64,000 nt of DNA from Bacteroidia bacterium (GCA_020845635.1 JADLFI010000012.1:1-64000), one strand, 5' to 3'; shown: positions 25,270 through 34,129, numbered from the stretch's first letter. Program-made: numbers and translations. Notes: generated from the sequence alone by a model not told the origin.

Positions 25270-26250
25270 ATGAAAAAAGTAAATAAACTTATTTTTATAT
25301 TGTTAACTGTCATTTCGATGTCCTTCATGCAATCATGTATGAAAGACGAGTTGCCTATTCCCAAACACGATCCGGGCAATGTAATTACGGCTACTTTTAA
25401 TTGGGGGACAAGCTATAATTTGCAGGTCTTTTACAGTCTTGAGTCAAATAGTATTGTAAGTAAAAATATTAAATCTATTTGGGATTTAGGATTTGAAACC
25501 AAAGATAGTAGTTATCATATACTACTTAACTCAGCTAAATTTATGTTTGCCTATAATACCGGAAAAACTGATTTTAATTCGGTTAGCGATACTGTAGGAT
25601 TAGGGTATTATGGGAAATGTGATGCAGCAAGCGGAAACTATGATTCAACAGCCATAGGAAATTGGGTAAATACTAATCATGTTTATATAATTGATAGAGG
25701 ATATGACGAGGTAGGGTATCATAAAGGGTATAGAAAAATTCAATTTTTATCAGTTTCAAACACTCAATACAAGCTTCGTGTGGCAAAAATAAACGGGTTG
25801 GGTGATACTACTTTAGTAATAAATAAAGATAATAAATACAATTTAGCTTATTTGTATTTAGAAGATAACACTCAGCCTATTATTGAACCTCCAAAAGATG
25901 ATTGGGATATTGTATTTACGCAATACACTCACGTTTTTACAGACCCTTACCAACCTTATATTGTTGCCGGATGCTTATTGAACAGGAATAATACTTTAGC
26001 TGCTGTAGATAAAGAATTACCATTTGGAGAAATTGCCTTTGAGAATGTTTATTCCTACTCTTTTTCTGATGAGTTAAATACCATTGGTTATTCTTGGAAA
26101 ACCTTTGATGGCGATAATTATACCGTAAATTACAAATACAATTATATTATTAAAAACAGCAAGGGATATTATTACAAATTACATTTTATTGATTTTTACA
26201 ACAGCAGCGGTGTAAAGGGAAATCCTAAATGGGAATATCAAAAATTGTAG
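25270..26250 (+). CDS. HmuY-like lipoprotein
   Basis: This 326-residue lipoprotein has the lipobox MQSC followed by MKDE. The Lys-Asp-Glu directly after the Cys resembles the surface-export signal of Bacteroidota lipoproteins, so it is probably exposed on the cell surface next to the receptor. The HmuY-like elements are VFYSLESNS, SIWDLGFETKDSSYH, WDIVFTQYTHVF and PYIVAGCLLN. These match the T9SS-exported protein at the start of the cluster motif by motif. It starts two bases after the receptor stop codon, so expression is tightly coupled. The probable task is haem capture and delivery to the receptor. His residues in SSYHIL, NTNHVY and VGYHKG are candidate ligands. Confidence 0.8.
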   Translation: MKKVNKLIFILLTVISMSFMQSCMKDELPIPKHDPGNVITATFNWGTSYNLQVFYSLESNSIVSKNIKSIWDLGFETKDSSYHILLNSAKFMFAYNTGKTDFNSVSDTVGLGYYGKCDAASGNYDSTAIGNWVNTNHVYIIDRGYDEVGYHKGYRKIQFLSVSNTQYKLRVAKINGLGDTTLVINKDNKYNLAYLYLEDNTQPIIEPPKDDWDIVFTQYTHVFTDPYQPYIVAGCLLNRNNTLAAVDKELPFGEIAFENVYSYSFSDELNTIGYSWKTFDGDNYTVNYKYNYIIKNSKGYYYKLHFIDFYNSSGVKGNPKWEYQKL

Positions 26251-26266
26251 GATATTGCAGTAAAAA

Positions 26267-26842
26267 TTAATTATTTTGGCGTGAAATAATCTTTATTCCT
26301 TCTTGATTAAAATTCTCAGGAATACAAGGAGTGATGGTACTGTAAAAGTCTTTAATTCTTTGCATATCATCATGATGGTTTCCTGTTAAGGTAATTACAG
26401 GTCCAAAGCCGGCTTCTTTTTTGGCATAATCTAAATAACCCGTACATACAGGTACATTGGCTTTAAGAGCCAAATAATAAAATCCCGACTTCCAATTGTT
26501 TACACGTTTGCGAGTGCCTTCGGCAGCCATCATTAAATAAATTTGCTTTCTTGCGTTGAGCGATTCGGCCAGTTCAACCACAACATTATGGCTTTTCTTA
26601 CGATCAACTGCAATAGCACCTGAGCGTTTTAATAAGATGGAGAAAGGGAAAACAAATACTTCTTTCTTAATAAGGTAATTAACCTTATACTTCAATAACT
26701 TTAAAGCGCCTAAGGCAAATACAAAATCCCAATTGCTGGTATGAGGTGCAGCAATAATAACACATTTAGTAATGTGAGGTGGAATATGTCCTTTGATTTT
26801 CCAGCCTTTAAGTTTGAAAAACCAAGCAAATATTTGTAGCAA
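26267..26842 (-). CDS. PlsC-like lysophospholipid acyltransferase
   Basis: This 191-residue protein has the acyltransferase motifs of the PlsC/LPLAT superfamily. PHTSNWDFVFALG supplies the HxxxxD pair (H-T-S-N-W-D), and MAAEGTRKRVNNWKSGFYYLA is the glycerophosphate-binding EGT motif. The sequence is a short form compared with the usual 240 residues. It starts at TTG nine bases after the response regulator stop, so it is the last gene of the kinase-regulator operon. It probably acylates a lysophospholipid or related lipid at the inner membrane. A link between the two-component pair and lipid composition is conceivable but only positional. Confidence 0.82.
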   Translation of the reverse strand: MLQIFAWFFKLKGWKIKGHIPPHITKCVIIAAPHTSNWDFVFALGALKLLKYKVNYLIKKEVFVFPFSILLKRSGAIAVDRKKSHNVVVELAESLNARKQIYLMMAAEGTRKRVNNWKSGFYYLALKANVPVCTGYLDYAKKEAGFGPVITLTGNHHDDMQRIKDFYSTITPCIPENFNQEGIKIISRQNN

Positions 26843-26851
26843 CGAGTGGTT

Positions 26852-27607
26852 TTATAATAGGTTAATCTTGTTTAAAAACTCATCACGATAGGAGCCTCCA
26901 ATTGATAAAACTTTTTTATCAATATCTAAAATCAAGTTTGGATACTCAATAGCTGCAATGCGTTCAATACGTACAATATAGGAGCGATGAATACGAATAA
27001 ATTCATTAGGAGGTAACTTAGCCAAAATGTCTTTCATTGTACTATGAATAGTGTATTTGGTAGTTAAAGTATTTACCACTACGTAGTCTTTTAAAGCTTC
27101 AATATAAACAATATCACTGTTTTTTACTTTAGTCAAGCGGCTGTTTGCTCTAATAAAAATACTGTCTTTACTTGTGTCTTTATTTTCAACCAATGAGTAT
27201 AAAAAATCTCTTTCTTTTTGAACTTCACTAATTTTCTCATGCTTATAAATAGCCATTTCAATAGAAGTATGCAAATCAACTTCTTTAAAAGGCTTTATTA
27301 TATAAGCATAGGGCTCGGTAATTTTGGCTTTGTTAAAGGTGCTTTCATCTGAATAGGCAGTTAAAAATATTACCGGTATAGATAATTTTTCTTTGATTAC
27401 CTGAGCAGCCTCTATACCATTCATCTCACCTTTTAGCATTATGTCCATCAAAACCAAATCAGGTTTCTTTTCTGTGGCCGAAATAATGGCACCTTCACCG
27501 GTAGAAACAATATCTATAACATTATAACCCAGCTTTTTTAAACTATGGTGAATATCTTTTGCAACAATACTTTCGTCCTCTACTATTAGAATATTAGTTT
27601 TACTCAT
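26852..27607 (-). CDS. Response regulator with LytTR DNA-binding domain
   Basis: This 251-residue regulator has a receiver domain at about 1-125: ILIVEDESIVAKD holds the acidic pocket, VLMDIMLKGE the phospho-acceptor Asp, FLTAYSDE the Thr/Ser switch and YIIKPFKEVDL the Lys. A short coiled stretch leads to a LytTR domain (about 150-250) with FIRANSRLTKVKNSDIVYIEA, EFIRIHRSYIVRI and LSIGGSYRDEF. LytTR regulators bind direct repeats upstream of target promoters. The kinase gene ends five bases upstream on the same strand, which identifies it as the cognate partner. Confidence 0.94.
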   Translation of the reverse strand: MSKTNILIVEDESIVAKDIHHSLKKLGYNVIDIVSTGEGAIISATEKKPDLVLMDIMLKGEMNGIEAAQVIKEKLSIPVIFLTAYSDESTFNKAKITEPYAYIIKPFKEVDLHTSIEMAIYKHEKISEVQKERDFLYSLVENKDTSKDSIFIRANSRLTKVKNSDIVYIEALKDYVVVNTLTTKYTIHSTMKDILAKLPPNEFIRIHRSYIVRIERIAAIEYPNLILDIDKKVLSIGGSYRDEFLNKINLL

Positions 27608-27612
27608 GCTTA

Positions 27613-30600
27613 TTATATTTTATTTATCAGTTCAAAGATAATGCTTATTTCAGTACCGGGTTCTTTATTTTTGTGAAAAATCTGACCGTTTATTTGGTCC
27701 ACTAACGAAGTAACTAATTGCATACCTAAAGTTTCGGTATTCTTTAAATCAATGTTCGGGCTAATTCCAACACCATTGTCAGATACAATAATCTCAATTT
27801 TATTGTTTTTTTCTTTAACAAAAATTTCAATTTTTCCTTTTTTATTCCCCGGGAAAGCATATTTAAATGCGTTTGAAACCAACTCGTTTACAATTAAACC
27901 GCAAGGTATAGAATAATCTAAATTTAGCGATACATTATCGGTTTTCACAAATATTTCTATTTTGTCCTCACTGGTTCCAAAACTATGTTTTAAGTTTAAA
28001 ACTAATGTTCTTAAATACTCGCCAAAGTTAAGACTGCCAAAATTATTGGTTTGATAAAGACTTTCATGGATAAAGCTCATACTTCTGACACGATTTTGCA
28101 ATTCCCTGAAAAGGTTATCGGAGGCACTGTCTTTTAAGAACACTCTTTGTAGATTAAGGATGCTTGAAATTACCTGTAAGTTATTTTTTACACGATGATG
28201 AACCTCTTTTAATAAAATTTCTTTTTCTTTTAAAGATTCGGCTTGTTTCTTCTCGGCAAATTTACGGTCAGTAATATCATGTAGCATATACGACACTTCA
28301 AATATTTGACTATCGGGTAATATTACCGGATTTATATGCATTAAATAATATATTTTATGACCTTTGGTGTCAATTACTTTTGTTTCGGTTTGATTGGAAT
28401 ATCCTTTTAATGCTTCTTTATGTAACTTCAAAAAGTTACGGTAGTAGTTTTCGGGTAACGCTTTTTCTGCTACTTTTTTAATATTTAAACCAATATAAGG
28501 AATAATACCATAATCATTATAAGAGGCCTTGGCAAACAATTCGTTGAATGAAGTTAAATTATAGTTCTTATCAACGGTGTATATTTGTAATGAGCTATTA
28601 TCAAAAAGGGATTTAATTTTTGCCCCTTGAACAATAATTTTTTCTTCTGATTTTTTCTTTTCTGTTATATCAAAACCTATAATTGCGGCCTCAATAATAC
28701 CATGTGTAGGGCTTTTTACAGGCGTTATATAAAATTCGTAAGTGCTTTTTGTTCCTTTTTTGTTGGTAACAACAGTTTCAAAATATTGTGATTTACCCTT
28801 AAATGTTTCATCAATTTTATCGGTCCATAATTTGTTATATATATTATTGGTAAATATAGGCTCTTTGTTGGCATGCATTCCAAGCGCTATTTTTACATTA
28901 TATATATCTTTAAACCATTTGGCCATATTTGAGTTATAGGTCGAAATTTTATATTCCTTATCGGTGGACATAACTAAGTAATTACTACTTTCTATAATAG
29001 AATTTAGTTTGGCATTTTGTTGTGAAATAATATCCCGGTTCTTTTTGTAATCGGTAATATCTTCACAAACCACAACAAAATAGGCCGGTTTTGAATATTC
29101 GTTTAAAACCAATGAAATATTTACGTTGGCATCAATTAAAGTACCACTTTTGTGCAAAAATTTTCTTTCTACTGAGTAGTTGACTGTGTTGGAAAGGCTT
29201 AAATTTTTTAAAAATGACTCTTTGCTCTTATTATTGGTGTCAAAAATATAATCCATAAAACTTTTACCCATCATTTCACTTTCCGGGTAGCCTAATATAT
29301 CGCAAAATCGTTGATTGATTTGTGTAAAAATTCCATTTAAACTTATTCTGGCAATTCCAATAAATGCTTGGTTAAAAATGGCCTTATATCTTTCTTTACT
29401 TAAATGCAAGCGCGAGCGTTCTTCTTTTATTCTTGATATATCTCGTGATACTCCAAGGGTACCTATACTTTGCCCTTTCTCATTTTTTAAAGGGGTTAAG
29501 GTTAAGAAACTCTCAAAAAGTTCTCCATTTTTTCGTTTGTTGAATATTTCACCAGAAAATATTCCGTCTTTGTCTAATACTTTTTTTAAACGAACAAAAT
29601 CTAAATCCTCGGCCGACAATAAATGGATTTTTTTACCTAAAACTTCTTGGGCTTTGTACCCATAAGTTAATTCGGCAGCTTTATTAAATTCAGTTATATT
29701 GTAGTTGTGGTCGGTCGAAATTATCATGTCTAGCGAGCTGTTGATAATGTTTTTAGCGAATAACTGTGATTTTATTAGCTCATTTTGTGCAATTTCTTTC
29801 TGACGAATTTCGTTTTTGAGCGTTTCGTTGGCTTCTTCAAAAGCTTTAGCTCTGATAATTTCTTGTTGTAAAAGTTTTTGCGAATCAATAAGATGTATAG
29901 CCACTAAAATACATGGTTGGTTAAAGTATAAGATGGGAATACTTCTTGTTTCCACTTTAATAATTTCGCCACGCCTGTTCTTTACTTCTATCTGGTAAAA
30001 TGGTTGAATGCTTCCATCAATATACGATTGGGCTATACGTTTTTGAATTTCTTTGTGATATTCGGGTAATATATAATCCATAACCGACACTCCTATTAGG
30101 TCATTGGTATTATCAAACCCAAAAAGATTTAAAGCATAACGATTTACAAAAACTGCTTTGCCTTGGTTATGAATAATAATACCTTCAGGGACAAAGTCAA
30201 TTAAATTTTTATAGTTTTCATTAAAGTTCTGTAAGGCTAATTCAGCACTTTTTCGTTTAGAAATATCAATAATAAATCCTTCGTAGGCTATCAATTCATT
30301 ATGTTCATTATATATTCCTTTGCCTTGCTCACTTAACCATTTAATATAGCCATCCTTGGTTTTTATGCGGTATTGAATAATGTAGTTCTTATTTTCTAAA
30401 ATAGACTTTTTTATTTCATTATCAATTAGGGCTGCATCTTCTTCTAATATTAAGTCATTATATTTTACGGTTTGTTGTTCTAGTATCTCTGTTGGTGTGT
30501 AGCCGGTAACCTCGAAGCAGCCATCACTCACAAATTCAAAAGTCCAATCCTTGTCGTTTTTACAACGATAGGCCATACCTTGCAAATTCCCAATTAGAGT

Positions 30601-31899
30601 GCTTAATCTGCGTTCACTTTCTTTTAATGATTTCTCTACTTGTTTTTTATAGGTAATATCGTTAAATATAACCTGTATGGCTTTTTGCCCTTTAAAATCA
30701 ATAAGACTGCTTCGGGCGTCAATATTTAATATTTTACCTGCAGAGGTTTTTATTTTCATCTCCACATTCCCCAAAGACTTTCCTTTATAAATTAACTTAA
30801 TTTTACGCCTAACTTCTTCTTTAAATTCCGGGAGTATAAAATCAAAAATGGTATATTTAATTTCTGTATCTTCTTTTCTCTCTTTTGCTACTTCTGAAAT
30901 ACGATAAGCACTTGAATTGGCAAATAAAATTTTGTTTAGAGTGTATATGACTATCCCTTCGGGCAAATTTTCTACCAGGTTTCCATAGATTTCTTTACTT
31001 TCTTTAATTTTATTTTCTAATTCTTTACGTTGGGTAATGTCTGTAATGGTTCCTATTACCTTTTCAACACTTCCATCAGCCTTGTAAATAATTTTATTTT
31101 TAATTTGAAGATGTTTAAATCTATTCTTCTTTGTATAAATACGAAAATCAACCTCATATTCTTGGTTCTGGTTGATACTTTGGGCAACAATATTCAAAAA
31201 ATTTTGATGATCTTCGGGGAAAACAAAGTCATTTAAATATTCTTCTAAGTTGGGTGGCTTATTGTTTTGTGGAACATCATGTAAGGCATATAAGGAGGGC
31301 GACCAAAACAATTCCTTGCTTTCTCTATTATATTCCCAAAAGCCCCCTAATACTTCTTCTTTTTTATTTGATGTTTCAAGGTTTTTTTCTGATTCGCTTA
31401 TTGAACTATTGGTCGGTTGTTTTTCTATTTCAATATAATAGTGCAGCTCATCATCAATAGTAAACTTGCTAAAATAAAGATTTACTCCTAATGGCTCAAT
31501 ATTGTGCAATAGGAGGGTTGTTTCTAACTTTAAGGGACTTTGTTTAATAACTTTTTTAAAAGTTTGCTGAATAAGTTTTTTGCTATTGCTACCATCGGGC
31601 TGGTTAATAGGGCAAAAATCCCAAAGCGGATTACCTACAATTTTCTCTTTAGGTTGTTCAATTATTTGCTCCGCTTTTTCGTTACACTCAACAATTACAT
31701 TTTTACGGATAATTAAGCTTGCTCCAACAAATTTTTGGAACAGTAACCTGTATTTCTCAATAGTCTTATTATTTAATCTTTCGAATTTGTTTATTACTCC
31801 TAATCCCGGAAAGAGGATATTAGAATCTTCAATTCTTCTTCTCAGAAAATTAATCTCTGCTATCAGTTCGTCTTTGGATTTTTTTGATAAATCTTCCAC
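27613..31899 (-). CDS. Soluble multi-PAS histidine kinase (HisKA_2 type)
   Basis: This 1428-residue kinase has no transmembrane helix or signal peptide. About nine PAS or PAS/PAC modules can be counted, each ending in a typical ...DITxRK string (near 290, 420, 550, 675, 830, 955, 1085 and 1215, with a first degenerate module at about 45-150). The transmitter is HisKA_2: EVHHRVKNNLQVISSILNLQ (His1234/1235). An HATPase_c domain follows, with NELVSNAFKYAF and DNGVGI. HisKA_2 kinases more often pair with ANTAR or CheY-like regulators, and here the partner is LytTR. The start is GTG at 31899, preceded by an unusual palindromic leader. It probably integrates redox, light or small-molecule cues in the cytoplasm. 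Ligands are unknown. Confidence 0.93.
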   Translation of the reverse strand: MEDLSKKSKDELIAEINFLRRRIEDSNILFPGLGVINKFERLNNKTIEKYRLLFQKFVGASLIIRKNVIVECNEKAEQIIEQPKEKIVGNPLWDFCPINQPDGSNSKKLIQQTFKKVIKQSPLKLETTLLLHNIEPLGVNLYFSKFTIDDELHYYIEIEKQPTNSSISESEKNLETSNKKEEVLGGFWEYNRESKELFWSPSLYALHDVPQNNKPPNLEEYLNDFVFPEDHQNFLNIVAQSINQNQEYEVDFRIYTKKNRFKHLQIKNKIIYKADGSVEKVIGTITDITQRKELENKIKESKEIYGNLVENLPEGIVIYTLNKILFANSSAYRISEVAKERKEDTEIKYTIFDFILPEFKEEVRRKIKLIYKGKSLGNVEMKIKTSAGKILNIDARSSLIDFKGQKAIQVIFNDITYKKQVEKSLKESERRLSTLIGNLQGMAYRCKNDKDWTFEFVSDGCFEVTGYTPTEILEQQTVKYNDLILEEDAALIDNEIKKSILENKNYIIQYRIKTKDGYIKWLSEQGKGIYNEHNELIAYEGFIIDISKRKSAELALQNFNENYKNLIDFVPEGIIIHNQGKAVFVNRYALNLFGFDNTNDLIGVSVMDYILPEYHKEIQKRIAQSYIDGSIQPFYQIEVKNRRGEIIKVETRSIPILYFNQPCILVAIHLIDSQKLLQQEIIRAKAFEEANETLKNEIRQKEIAQNELIKSQLFAKNIINSSLDMIISTDHNYNITEFNKAAELTYGYKAQEVLGKKIHLLSAEDLDFVRLKKVLDKDGIFSGEIFNKRKNGELFESFLTLTPLKNEKGQSIGTLGVSRDISRIKEERSRLHLSKERYKAIFNQAFIGIARISLNGIFTQINQRFCDILGYPESEMMGKSFMDYIFDTNNKSKESFLKNLSLSNTVNYSVERKFLHKSGTLIDANVNISLVLNEYSKPAYFVVVCEDITDYKKNRDIISQQNAKLNSIIESSNYLVMSTDKEYKISTYNSNMAKWFKDIYNVKIALGMHANKEPIFTNNIYNKLWTDKIDETFKGKSQYFETVVTNKKGTKSTYEFYITPVKSPTHGIIEAAIIGFDITEKKKSEEKIIVQGAKIKSLFDNSSLQIYTVDKNYNLTSFNELFAKASYNDYGIIPYIGLNIKKVAEKALPENYYRNFLKLHKEALKGYSNQTETKVIDTKGHKIYYLMHINPVILPDSQIFEVSYMLHDITDRKFAEKKQAESLKEKEILLKEVHHRVKNNLQVISSILNLQRVFLKDSASDNLFRELQNRVRSMSFIHESLYQTNNFGSLNFGEYLRTLVLNLKHSFGTSEDKIEIFVKTDNVSLNLDYSIPCGLIVNELVSNAFKYAFPGNKKGKIEIFVKEKNNKIEIIVSDNGVGISPNIDLKNTETLGMQLVTSLVDQINGQIFHKNKEPGTEISIIFELINKI

Positions 31900-31905
31900 A
31901 GAATT

Positions 31906-31927
31906 ACTTTTATAGAAATATAAAAGT
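31906..31927 (-). repeat. 9-bp inverted repeat in the kinase leader
   Basis: ACTTTTATA and TATAAAAGT flank a four-base GAAA (TTTC on the transcript strand). It ends seven bases before the GTG start of the multi-PAS kinase, where a hairpin would overlap the ribosome binding region. It may be an RNA hairpin or a protein operator. Confidence 0.55.
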
Positions 31928-31948
31928 ATATTTATTTTCTTAGCTTAC

Positions 31949-31956
31949 CAAAAATA
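31949..31956 (-). promoter_or_regulatory. -7 promoter element of the multi-PAS kinase operon
   Basis: The minus strand reads TATTTTTG followed by G, an exact TAnnTTTG match about 50 bases before the GTG start. Its -33 region falls inside the perfect palindrome at 31966-32007. Confidence 0.5.
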
Positions 31957-31965
31957 AATTTTTTT

Positions 31966-32007
31966 GTTATCTTTTTCTTGTTTTGTCCAAAACAAGAAAA
32001 AGATAAC
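31966..32007. repeat. Perfect 20-bp inverted repeat with 2-base centre
   Basis: The left arm GTTATCTTTTTCTTGTTTTG (31966-31985) and the right arm (31988-32007) are exact reverse complements around TC. No T-run follows the arm on either strand: on the minus strand seven A follow and T-rich sequence appears only later. It lies 30 bases after the acyl-CoA dehydrogenase stop and just upstream of the kinase -7 box. It may be an mRNA 3' stabilising or terminating hairpin, or an extended operator. Confidence 0.85.
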
Positions 32008-32037
32008 ACTATTGATTGAAAATAAAATACTTATGGG

Positions 32038-33177
32038 TTATCCCAATACAGATCGGGCTATAACTATTTTCTGAACTTCGGTGGTTCCTTCGTAAATCTG
32101 AGTTATTTTAGCATCGCGCATTAAGCGTTCAACATGGTATTCCTTTACATACCCATAACCACCGTGAATTTGAACAGCTTCGGTAGTAACCCACATAGCC
32201 ACACGAGAGGCGTAGGCTTTTGCCATGGCGCTTGCTGTACCATAATCGCCATGTGTGTCTTTTAAAACTGCTGCTTTAAGGCAGAGCAAACGTGCAGCCT
32301 CAATTTCGGTGGCCATATCGGCCAATTTAAATTGTATGGCTTGATGTTGTGAAATGGTTTTGCCAAAAGCCTTTCTTTCTTTAGAATAAGCTAATGCCAA
32401 CTCATATGCACCACTGGCAATTCCAAGAGCTTGAGAAGCAATTCCAATTCGCCCCCCGCTTAATGTTTTCATGGCAAATTTAAAGCCAAAACCATCTTCG
32501 CCAATTCTGTTTTCTTTAGGCACTTTTACATCTGAAAATAAAAGAGAATGTGTATCGGAGCCTCTTATACCCATTTTATTCTCTTTAGCACCTATTTGGA
32601 AGCCCGGCATTCCTTTTTCTACAATTAAGCAATTAATTCCTTTATGTCCTTTACTAACATCAGTTTGAGCCATTACTAAATATACAGAGGCTGAATTTCC
32701 ATTCGTAATCCAGTTTTTAGTACCGTTTAGCAAATAATGGTCGCCTTTATCAATAGCGGTGGTTCTTTGAGAGGTGGCATCTGATCCGGCTTCAGGTTCA
32801 CTCAAGCAAAATGCTCCTATAATTTCACCTTTAGCTAAAGGTACTAAATATTTTTGCTTTTGTTCTTCGGTTCCAAAATGCTCTAATCCCCAACAAACCA
32901 ATGAATTATTTACACTCATAACCACGCTTGCCGAAGCATCAACTTTTGATATTTCTTCCATAGCCAATACGTAAGAAATAGTATCAAGACCTCCGCCTCC
33001 GTATTTTGGATCAACCATCATACCTAAAAATCCTAAGGCGCCCAACTGTTTTATTTCTTCGGCAGGAAATTTCTGATGCTCATCACGCTCTATTACTCCG
33101 GGTTTTAATACATCATTGGCAAAATCTCGTGCTGCTTTTTGTATCATTAATTGCTCTTCGGTAAATTCAAAATTCAT
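32038..33177 (-). CDS. Acyl-CoA dehydrogenase
   Basis: This 379-residue flavoenzyme oxidises acyl-CoA to enoyl-CoA in beta-oxidation or branched amino acid breakdown. The three-part fold is visible: the N-terminal helical domain (FTEEQLMIQKAARDFA), the middle barrel with the FAD signature GAFCLSEPEAGSDATSQRTTA and WITNG, and the C-terminal helical domain with SKERKAFGKTISQHQAIQFKLADM, QIHGGYGYVKEYHVERLMRDAKI and the end QIYEGTTEVQKIVIARSVLG. The catalytic Glu is expected in the IYEGT motif, as in short-chain enzymes. Probable substrates are short-chain or branched acyl-CoA. It is monocistronic with a textbook promoter at 33211-33241. Confidence 0.95.
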   Translation of the reverse strand: MNFEFTEEQLMIQKAARDFANDVLKPGVIERDEHQKFPAEEIKQLGALGFLGMMVDPKYGGGGLDTISYVLAMEEISKVDASASVVMSVNNSLVCWGLEHFGTEEQKQKYLVPLAKGEIIGAFCLSEPEAGSDATSQRTTAIDKGDHYLLNGTKNWITNGNSASVYLVMAQTDVSKGHKGINCLIVEKGMPGFQIGAKENKMGIRGSDTHSLLFSDVKVPKENRIGEDGFGFKFAMKTLSGGRIGIASQALGIASGAYELALAYSKERKAFGKTISQHQAIQFKLADMATEIEAARLLCLKAAVLKDTHGDYGTASAMAKAYASRVAMWVTTEAVQIHGGYGYVKEYHVERLMRDAKITQIYEGTTEVQKIVIARSVLG

Positions 33178-33210
33178 AGGTTCAAGTTTTTAGGATTAAA
33201 ATTAAGGAAA

Positions 33211-33241
33211 CAAACGTAATCTTTTTCATGAAAAATTCAAA
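33211..33241 (-). promoter_or_regulatory. Promoter of the acyl-CoA dehydrogenase gene
   Basis: On the minus strand TTTG (33241 to 33238) is followed after 19 bases by TACGTTTG (33218 to 33211), an exact Bacteroidota -33/-7 pair. Transcription would start near 33204, about 27 bases before the ATG. Confidence 0.75.
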
Positions 33242-33261
33242 ATATAATAATATTTCATTGA

Positions 33262-34011
33262 TTACCATTTATATTCATAACCCACCGAAATGCCACTGCT
33301 CCAAAATAAAATTTTCTTTTGTTCGGACTTTACAGAGGCATAACTACGTTGTACTGCGGCATTAAAGCGTAATATCGAATTATGACTTATTGAACATTTA
33401 ATGCCCGCCCCCCAATCAGAGGCAGGAAGAATACGTTTGTGTTTTGATATAATAGTGGTAGCTTCCGCTTTCTCTTTGAGTATAGGATTGGTGGTTTCAA
33501 TTTTTTGATTAAACTCAAAACAGTATGCTTGACTTATTCCAAAAAATGCAAAAAAATTATTTTTTTGATGACCTGATGTAAAAACTATTCTGGCCGGTAT
33601 ATTAATACTTTTATAAATATGTTTATAATATATAGTTGTTTCTTTTTTGGTTTTGCTATTATTTATGGGAACATCACTTTTATTCCCAAAATCTACCCTC
33701 ATAACCTTATTACTAAGTGAAATGCCGGTTTCAAAAGCCCAATGTTTATTGTTGCTCCAACCAAAAATTTGCTCAATTCTAAACCCAGGGCTACCTAATT
33801 GATTTGGATAGTACTTTTCCCAATTGTGCATTTTTCCCGAATCGTTAGGTCTTTGTTTTACGGTAATAAAACAAATATCGGGCAAAGCAGAAAAAGCTAT
33901 ATAAAAGTGTTTCTTTTTTGAAGAAGAAAGGCTATCGTTAGTGGAGGCATATCCAATACTTGGGAAGAAGTATATTAAGCATCCCAAAAAGAGAAATATA
34001 TTTTTTAGCAT
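33262..34011 (-). CDS. Outer-membrane beta-barrel protein of unknown function
   Basis: This protein of about 249 residues has a signal peptide (MLKNIFLFLGCLIYFFPSIGYA). The rest is a series of amphipathic strands ending in VGYEYKW, typical of small PorT/OmpA-like barrels of Bacteroidota. Strand pairs such as HWAFETGISLSN, YKSINIPARIVFT and NFFAFFGISQAYCFEF support this. I chose the ATG at 34011 over the TTG two codons upstream. The family is not clear. It is an isolated gene between acyl-CoA dehydrogenase and radA. Confidence 0.7.
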   Translation of the reverse strand: MLKNIFLFLGCLIYFFPSIGYASTNDSLSSSKKKHFYIAFSALPDICFITVKQRPNDSGKMHNWEKYYPNQLGSPGFRIEQIFGWSNNKHWAFETGISLSNKVMRVDFGNKSDVPINNSKTKKETTIYYKHIYKSINIPARIVFTSGHQKNNFFAFFGISQAYCFEFNQKIETTNPILKEKAEATTIISKHKRILPASDWGAGIKCSISHNSILRFNAAVQRSYASVKSEQKKILFWSSGISVGYEYKW

Positions 34012-34051
34012 GTCCAAAAAAAGTTAATATTTTTTTACTGTCAAAATTTAT

Positions 34052-34085
34052 TTTGACCCTAAGTTGATTTTTTGTGCTACCTTGC
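34052..34085 (+). promoter_or_regulatory. Promoter of the radA operon
   Basis: TTTG at 34052-34055 and TACCTTGC at 34078-34085 are separated by 22 bases, close to the Bacteroidota consensus. The leader would be about 40 bases before the ATG at 34130. Confidence 0.5.
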
Positions 34086-34129
34086 ACCATAGTAGCATCT
34101 CAATTAGTCCTGTTGAAGGTAATAATTAA

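Noticed and set aside
31966-32007. Ordinary rho-independent terminator of the acyl-CoA dehydrogenase gene
   Set aside because: The stem is unusually long and AT-rich and is followed by A rather than T on the transcript strand. A terminator role is not excluded, but the signal does not fit the normal form.
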